This document shows positions 38,702-41,362 of a stretch of DNA of 41,362 bases, piece by piece; within the stretch, counting starts at the first letter, position 1; every line of letters starts with the position of its first letter. The position numbers and the translations under genes are program-made. The stretch comes from Gammaproteobacteria bacterium (GTDB lineage: Bacteria; Pseudomonadota; Gammaproteobacteria; Chromatiales; Chromatiaceae). The notes beneath the pieces are model-generated. The model saw only the letters and a list, made by a program, of their open reading frames with translations, ran no database searches and was not told the DNA's origin. Where the stretch lies: the NCBI GenBank assembly GCA_025458675.1, contig JALORY010000008.1:1-41362 (forward strand), in the 5' to 3' direction.

Positions 38702-39874
38702 TCAGGCGGCCAGCGCGCGCTCGGCCGCGGCGACGGCGACGCCGGTGCGCACGGTGCCTGTCCCGCCGAGGACCGCCTCGAGCGCCGCCAGGCAGTAGAG
38801 GATGTTCTGCGGACGGCTGCTGCGGCCCATCAGACCGATGCGCCAGATCCTGCCGGCGAGGTCGCCGAGCCCCGCGCCGATCTCGAGGTCGAGCTCGTCG
38901 AGGAGGCGGGTGCGGACCGCGGCGTCTTCCACTCCGTCCGGGATCGCGACGGCGTTGAGCTGCGGCAGCCGGTCGGGCTCGGCCACGACGAGGCGCAGGC
39001 CCATGGCCTCGAGTCCGGCCCGCAGCGCGACGTGGTGGCGGCGGTGGCGCGCCCAGGCGTTCTCGATCCCTTCCTCGTGCAGGATGAGCAGCGCCTCGTG
39101 CAGCCCGTACAGGGCGTTCACGGGGGCCGTGTGGTGGTAGGCGCGCCTCTGCCCGCTGCCCCAGTAGCCCATGATCAGGTTGAGGTCGAGGAACCAGCTC
39201 TGCACCTTCGTCCGCCGGTTGCGGATCTTGTGCACCGCGCGCTCGCCGAAGGTCACGGGCGAGAGCCCGGGGGCGCAGGACAGGCACTTCTGGGTGCCGG
39301 AGTACACGGCGTCGAGGCCCCAGGCGTCGACTTCGACCGGCGTGCCGCCGAGCGAGGTCACGGTGTCCGCGATCACGAGGGCGCCGCGGGCGTGGGCGAG
39401 GGCCGCGATGCGCTGCGCGTCGGACTGTGCGCCGGTCGAGGTCTCGGCGTGGACGAAGGCGACGATCTTCGCCTCGGGGTGCCCGGCCAGCGCCGCCTCG
39501 ACCTTCGCCGGGTCGACCGCCGTTCCCCAGTCGTCCTGCACGATGACGGCGGTGCCGCCGCAGCGCTCCACGTTCTCCTTCATCCGCCCACCGAACACGC
39601 CGTTCTGGCAGACGATCACGGTCTCGCCAGGCTCGACCAGGTTGGTGAAGCAGGCCTCCATGCCGGCCGAGCCCGGCGCCGAGACGGGCAGGGTGAGCGC
39701 GTTGCGCGTCCGGAAGGCGTACTGCAAGAGCTCCTTGACCTCGTCCATCATCGCGACGAAGCGCGGGTCGAGGTGGCCGATCGTCGGTCGCGACATCGCC
39801 TCGAGCACGCGCGGGTGGACGTCCGACGGGCCGGGTCCGAGGAGGGTGCGAACGGGGGGCGTGAAGGGGCGCAT
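38702..39874 (-). CDS. serine/alanine-glyoxylate aminotransferase family protein
   Basis: A 390-residue PLP enzyme of aminotransferase class V. It opens PFTPPVRTLLGPGPSDVHPRVLEAMS, as usual in serine-glyoxylate and alanine-glyoxylate aminotransferases. VSAPGSAGMEACFTNLVEPG and the PLP lysine K196 in YSGTQKCLSCAPGLSPV are clear; HHTAPVNALYGLHEAL and GLMGRSSRPQNI follow. Substrate choice (serine, alanine or aspartate donors) cannot be told by eye. A TTGTCG-18-TATACT promoter lies just upstream. Longer open reading to 40327 is antisense to msrB and rejected. Confidence 0.93.
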   Translation of the reverse strand: MRPFTPPVRTLLGPGPSDVHPRVLEAMSRPTIGHLDPRFVAMMDEVKELLQYAFRTRNALTLPVSAPGSAGMEACFTNLVEPGETVIVCQNGVFGGRMKENVERCGGTAVIVQDDWGTAVDPAKVEAALAGHPEAKIVAFVHAETSTGAQSDAQRIAALAHARGALVIADTVTSLGGTPVEVDAWGLDAVYSGTQKCLSCAPGLSPVTFGERAVHKIRNRRTKVQSWFLDLNLIMGYWGSGQRRAYHHTAPVNALYGLHEALLILHEEGIENAWARHRRHHVALRAGLEAMGLRLVVAEPDRLPQLNAVAIPDGVEDAAVRTRLLDELDLEIGAGLGDLAGRIWRIGLMGRSSRPQNILYCLAALEAVLGGTGTVRTGVAVAAAERALAA

Positions 39875-39903
39875 GGCGCGATCCGGGGAAAAAGCCGCGC
39901 GGC

Positions 39904-39933
39904 AGTATAGGAACCCGCGCGCCCCGGCGACAA
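39904..39933 (-). promoter_or_regulatory. promoter of the class V aminotransferase gene
   Basis: On the minus strand, -35 TTGTCG (39928-39933) and -10 TATACT (39904-39909) are 18 bases apart, with 4 and 5 consensus matches. Transcription would begin about 22 bases before ATG 39874. Confidence 0.6.
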
Positions 39934-40009
39934 ACCGGACAGCGGCCGCGGTGGCGTTGCGGTCGCCGCCGGCTATGCTCCCCGGACCGTAACGCGCGAG
40001 GGCGAGGGC

Positions 40010-40411
40010 ATGTCGCAGGAGAAGGAGATCACCGAGGCGGAGTGGCGCGAGCGCCTGACCCCGGAGCAGTTCCACGTCTGCCGGGAGCACGGCACCGAGC
40101 GGGCCTTCACGGGCGCCTACCACGCGACCAAGACGGCCGGGACCTACCGCTGCGTCGCCTGCGGCGAGCCGCTGTTCGACTCGGCGGCCAAGTTCGACTC
40201 GGGCACCGGCTGGCCGAGCTTCTGGCAGCCCGTCGGCGACGGCGCCGTCGTCGAGCAGACCGACCGGAACTACGGCATGGTGCGCACCGAGGTGCACTGC
40301 GCCCGCTGCGGCTCGCACCTCGGGCACGTTTTCCCCGACGGCCCCCGGCCGACCGGCCTGCGCTACTGCATCAACTCGGTGGCGCTCGCCCTCGCGCCGC
40401 GCGCGGACTGA
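40010..40411 (+). CDS. msrB: peptide methionine (R)-S-oxide reductase MsrB
   Basis: A 133-residue enzyme that reduces the R form of methionine sulfoxide in proteins. Zinc is held by two Cys pairs ([11 protein letters not shown] and [11 protein letters not shown]). The catalytic cysteine is in [21 protein letters not shown] and GHVFPDGP are family signatures. There is no signal peptide, so it is cytosolic. A good purine-rich GAGGGCGAGGG site precedes ATG 40010. It is divergent from the aminotransferase gene and stands alone, with no msrA fused or next to it. Confidence 0.98.
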   Translation: MSQEKEITEAEWRERLTPEQFHVCREHGTERAFTGAYHATKTAGTYRCVACGEPLFDSAAKFDSGTGWPSFWQPVGDGAVVEQTDRNYGMVRTEVHCARCGSHLGHVFPDGPRPTGLRYCINSVALALAPRAD

Positions 40412-40431
40412 CCGGGCGCAATAGTTTTTGC

Positions 40432-40471
40432 AAACCGGCTAACGGTTTACCGCCGAAAGCCGACGTACTAT
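40432..40471 (+). promoter_or_regulatory. inverted repeat and -10 box before the lytic transglycosylase
   Basis: AAACCG-GCTAA-CGGTTT (40432-40448) is a perfect 6-bp inverted repeat, and TACTAT (40466-40471) follows as a 5-of-6 -10 box. The right half of the repeat occupies the -35 position, so it could be an operator; a short hairpin ending msrB is the alternative. Confidence 0.35.
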
Positions 40472-40503
40472 CTTGTGCGTCGGGTCACGCCGGGGATGGG
40501 GCG

Positions 40504-41202
40504 GTGGACAGCAGCGTGTCGAGGTGGCTCGTGGCGGCGGCGATCGCGGTCGCGGTCGGTCCCGCGGCGGCGGCCAATGGCTTCCTGTACCGGAACGCCG
40601 ACGGCCAGCTCGAGTACACCGACAAGGAGAGGACCGACCCGGGCTACACCCTCGTCCGGAGCGTCGACCTCGAGGACCGCTCGCGCCTCACGATCGTCCA
40701 GCAGCTCCCGCCGGTGCCCCACCGGCCGATCGCCTACCAGCCGATCGGCAAGAGCTTCACGAGCGTCAGCCGTCAGACCCTCACCTGGATGATCGAGCGC
40801 ACGGCGCTCGAGACGCGGGTCTCGCCCGAGCTCCTGCACGCAGTGATCCGCGCCGAGTCGGGCTACAACAGCACGGCCGTGTCGCACGCCGGGGCCGGCG
40901 GGCTCATGCAGCTCATGCCCGGCACCGCCGAGCGCTACGGCGTGCGCGACCGCTTCGACCCGGCGCAGAACCTGCGGGGCGGCGCGACCTACCTGCGCGA
41001 CCTCATGCAGATGTTCGACGACAACCTGCCGCTCGCCCTGGCCGGTTACAACGCCGGCGAGAACGCGGTCATCAACAACGGCTACAAGATTCCGCCCTAC
41101 GCCGAGACCCGCGAGTACGTGAAGCGCGTGCTGCAGTACTACGCGGAGGAGCGGCTGCGCAGCGGGACGGGCAGTTCCGCGAGCGTCCTGGCCCGCCAGT
41201 GA
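40504..41202 (+). CDS. secreted lytic transglycosylase with DUF4124-like N-terminus
   Basis: A 232-residue periplasmic protein. Signal peptide at about residues 1-24, then a short DUF4124-like segment (GFLYRNADGQLEYTDKE), then a soluble lytic transglycosylase (SLT) domain at about 95-220. The catalytic glutamate is E118 in VIRAESGYNSTAVSHAGAGG, followed by LMQLMPGTAERYGV, NLRGGATYLRDLM and LALAGYNAGENAV. It cleaves peptidoglycan with formation of anhydro-muramyl ends. The start GTG 40504 is chosen because it gives a proper signal peptide; the longer frame upstream runs through msrB. Its stop overlaps the next gene's GTG. Confidence 0.93.
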   Translation: MDSSVSRWLVAAAIAVAVGPAAAANGFLYRNADGQLEYTDKERTDPGYTLVRSVDLEDRSRLTIVQQLPPVPHRPIAYQPIGKSFTSVSRQTLTWMIERTALETRVSPELLHAVIRAESGYNSTAVSHAGAGGLMQLMPGTAERYGVRDRFDPAQNLRGGATYLRDLMQMFDDNLPLALAGYNAGENAVINNGYKIPPYAETREYVKRVLQYYAEERLRSGTGSSASVLARQ

Positions 41203-41362
41203 GGCGACGCGTCCTCGGGTGGCTCGGGCAGGCCGCCCTGGTCGCGGCCGTCCTCGTCGGGGCCCACCTCTGGGCCACCCGCGACGCCGCGCGCGGGCCT
41301 GCCCCGGCGCTCTCCGGCACCCTCCTCGACGGGCGCGCATTGCCGCTCGCCGACTACCGCGG
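41199..41362 (+). CDS. thioredoxin-fold disulfide oxidoreductase (ScsD/TlpA-like), N-terminal part
   Basis: The first 54 codons of a gene that runs off the right edge. It starts GTG (overlapping the previous stop, GTGA) and shows an Arg-rich start, a membrane anchor (about residues 8-24, LGQAALVAAVLVGAHLW), and APALSGTLLDGRALPLADYRG, the usual opening of a TlpA/ScsD-like thioredoxin fold just before the redox CxxC. The CxxC itself is outside the window, so activity is inferred. Confidence 0.75.
   Translation, partial: MRRRVLGWLGQAALVAAVLVGAHLWATRDAARGPAPALSGTLLDGRALPLADYR

Overview
The window is one high-GC (about 70% by eye) chromosomal segment of a gammaproteobacterium. Three things point there: the order eno-ftsB-ispD-ispF-truD-surE-pcm-nlpD-rpoS, a complete EpmA/EpmB/EF-P set, and an Fnr/Anr regulator beside a cbb3 oxidase operon. 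A secreted Gly/Tyr/Trp-rich protein resembling sulfur-globule envelope proteins suggests a sulfur-oxidising lineage (Chromatiales/Acidiferrobacterales-like). That placement is inference. No phage, insertion sequence, CRISPR array, rRNA or tRNA was seen.

Layout: (1) 1-3303, minus strand: ccoNOQ and the start of ccoP, preceded by fnr/anr. Near-consensus Anr boxes lie upstream of ccoN and over the fnr promoter. (2) 3376-3870: a sulfur-globule-like gene with its own terminator and an unclear start. (3) 4013-14305: pyrG-kdsA-eno-ftsB-ispD-ispF-truD, a convergent Smr-domain gene, then surE-pcm-nlpD-rpoS, mostly joined by 4-bp ATGA/GTGA overlaps. (4) 14298-18607: Mth938-like gene, alaC-hom, a structured intergenic region with an Fnr-like palindrome, and nadA. 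(5) 18753-21110: an HDOD protein and a membrane-anchored dynamin-like GTPase.

(6) 21373-30839, all plus strand, is the least conventional part: an SCP2-like protein behind an operator-like promoter, an RND adaptor, a 1304-aa RND pump with a Ca2+-loop-like insertion and a long extra C-terminal tail, two secreted Pro/aromatic-rich proteins sharing YRFRP motifs around a secreted DUF4412/LolA-like protein, an orphan ParA-type ATPase, and a one-helix protein ending in FFNGFMPW. This is my best candidate for an undescribed envelope system. (7) 30883-34401, minus strand: a PilZ-like protein and a degenerate FimX-like EAL protein, a probable c-di-GMP receptor pair. (8) 34539-37127: epmB and efp head to head, with epmA overlapping efp. 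(9) 37135-41362: psd, a Cys-less Sco-like protein, a serine/alanine-glyoxylate aminotransferase, msrB, a lytic transglycosylase, and the start of a thioredoxin-fold protein.

Most genes are housekeeping: respiration under low O2, CTP, KDO, isoprenoid and NAD synthesis, stationary-phase sigma factor, translation-factor modification and phospholipid synthesis. Several large open frames opposite real genes are GC-driven shadows and are omitted. All functions are inferred from sequence motifs read by eye; no database search was run.
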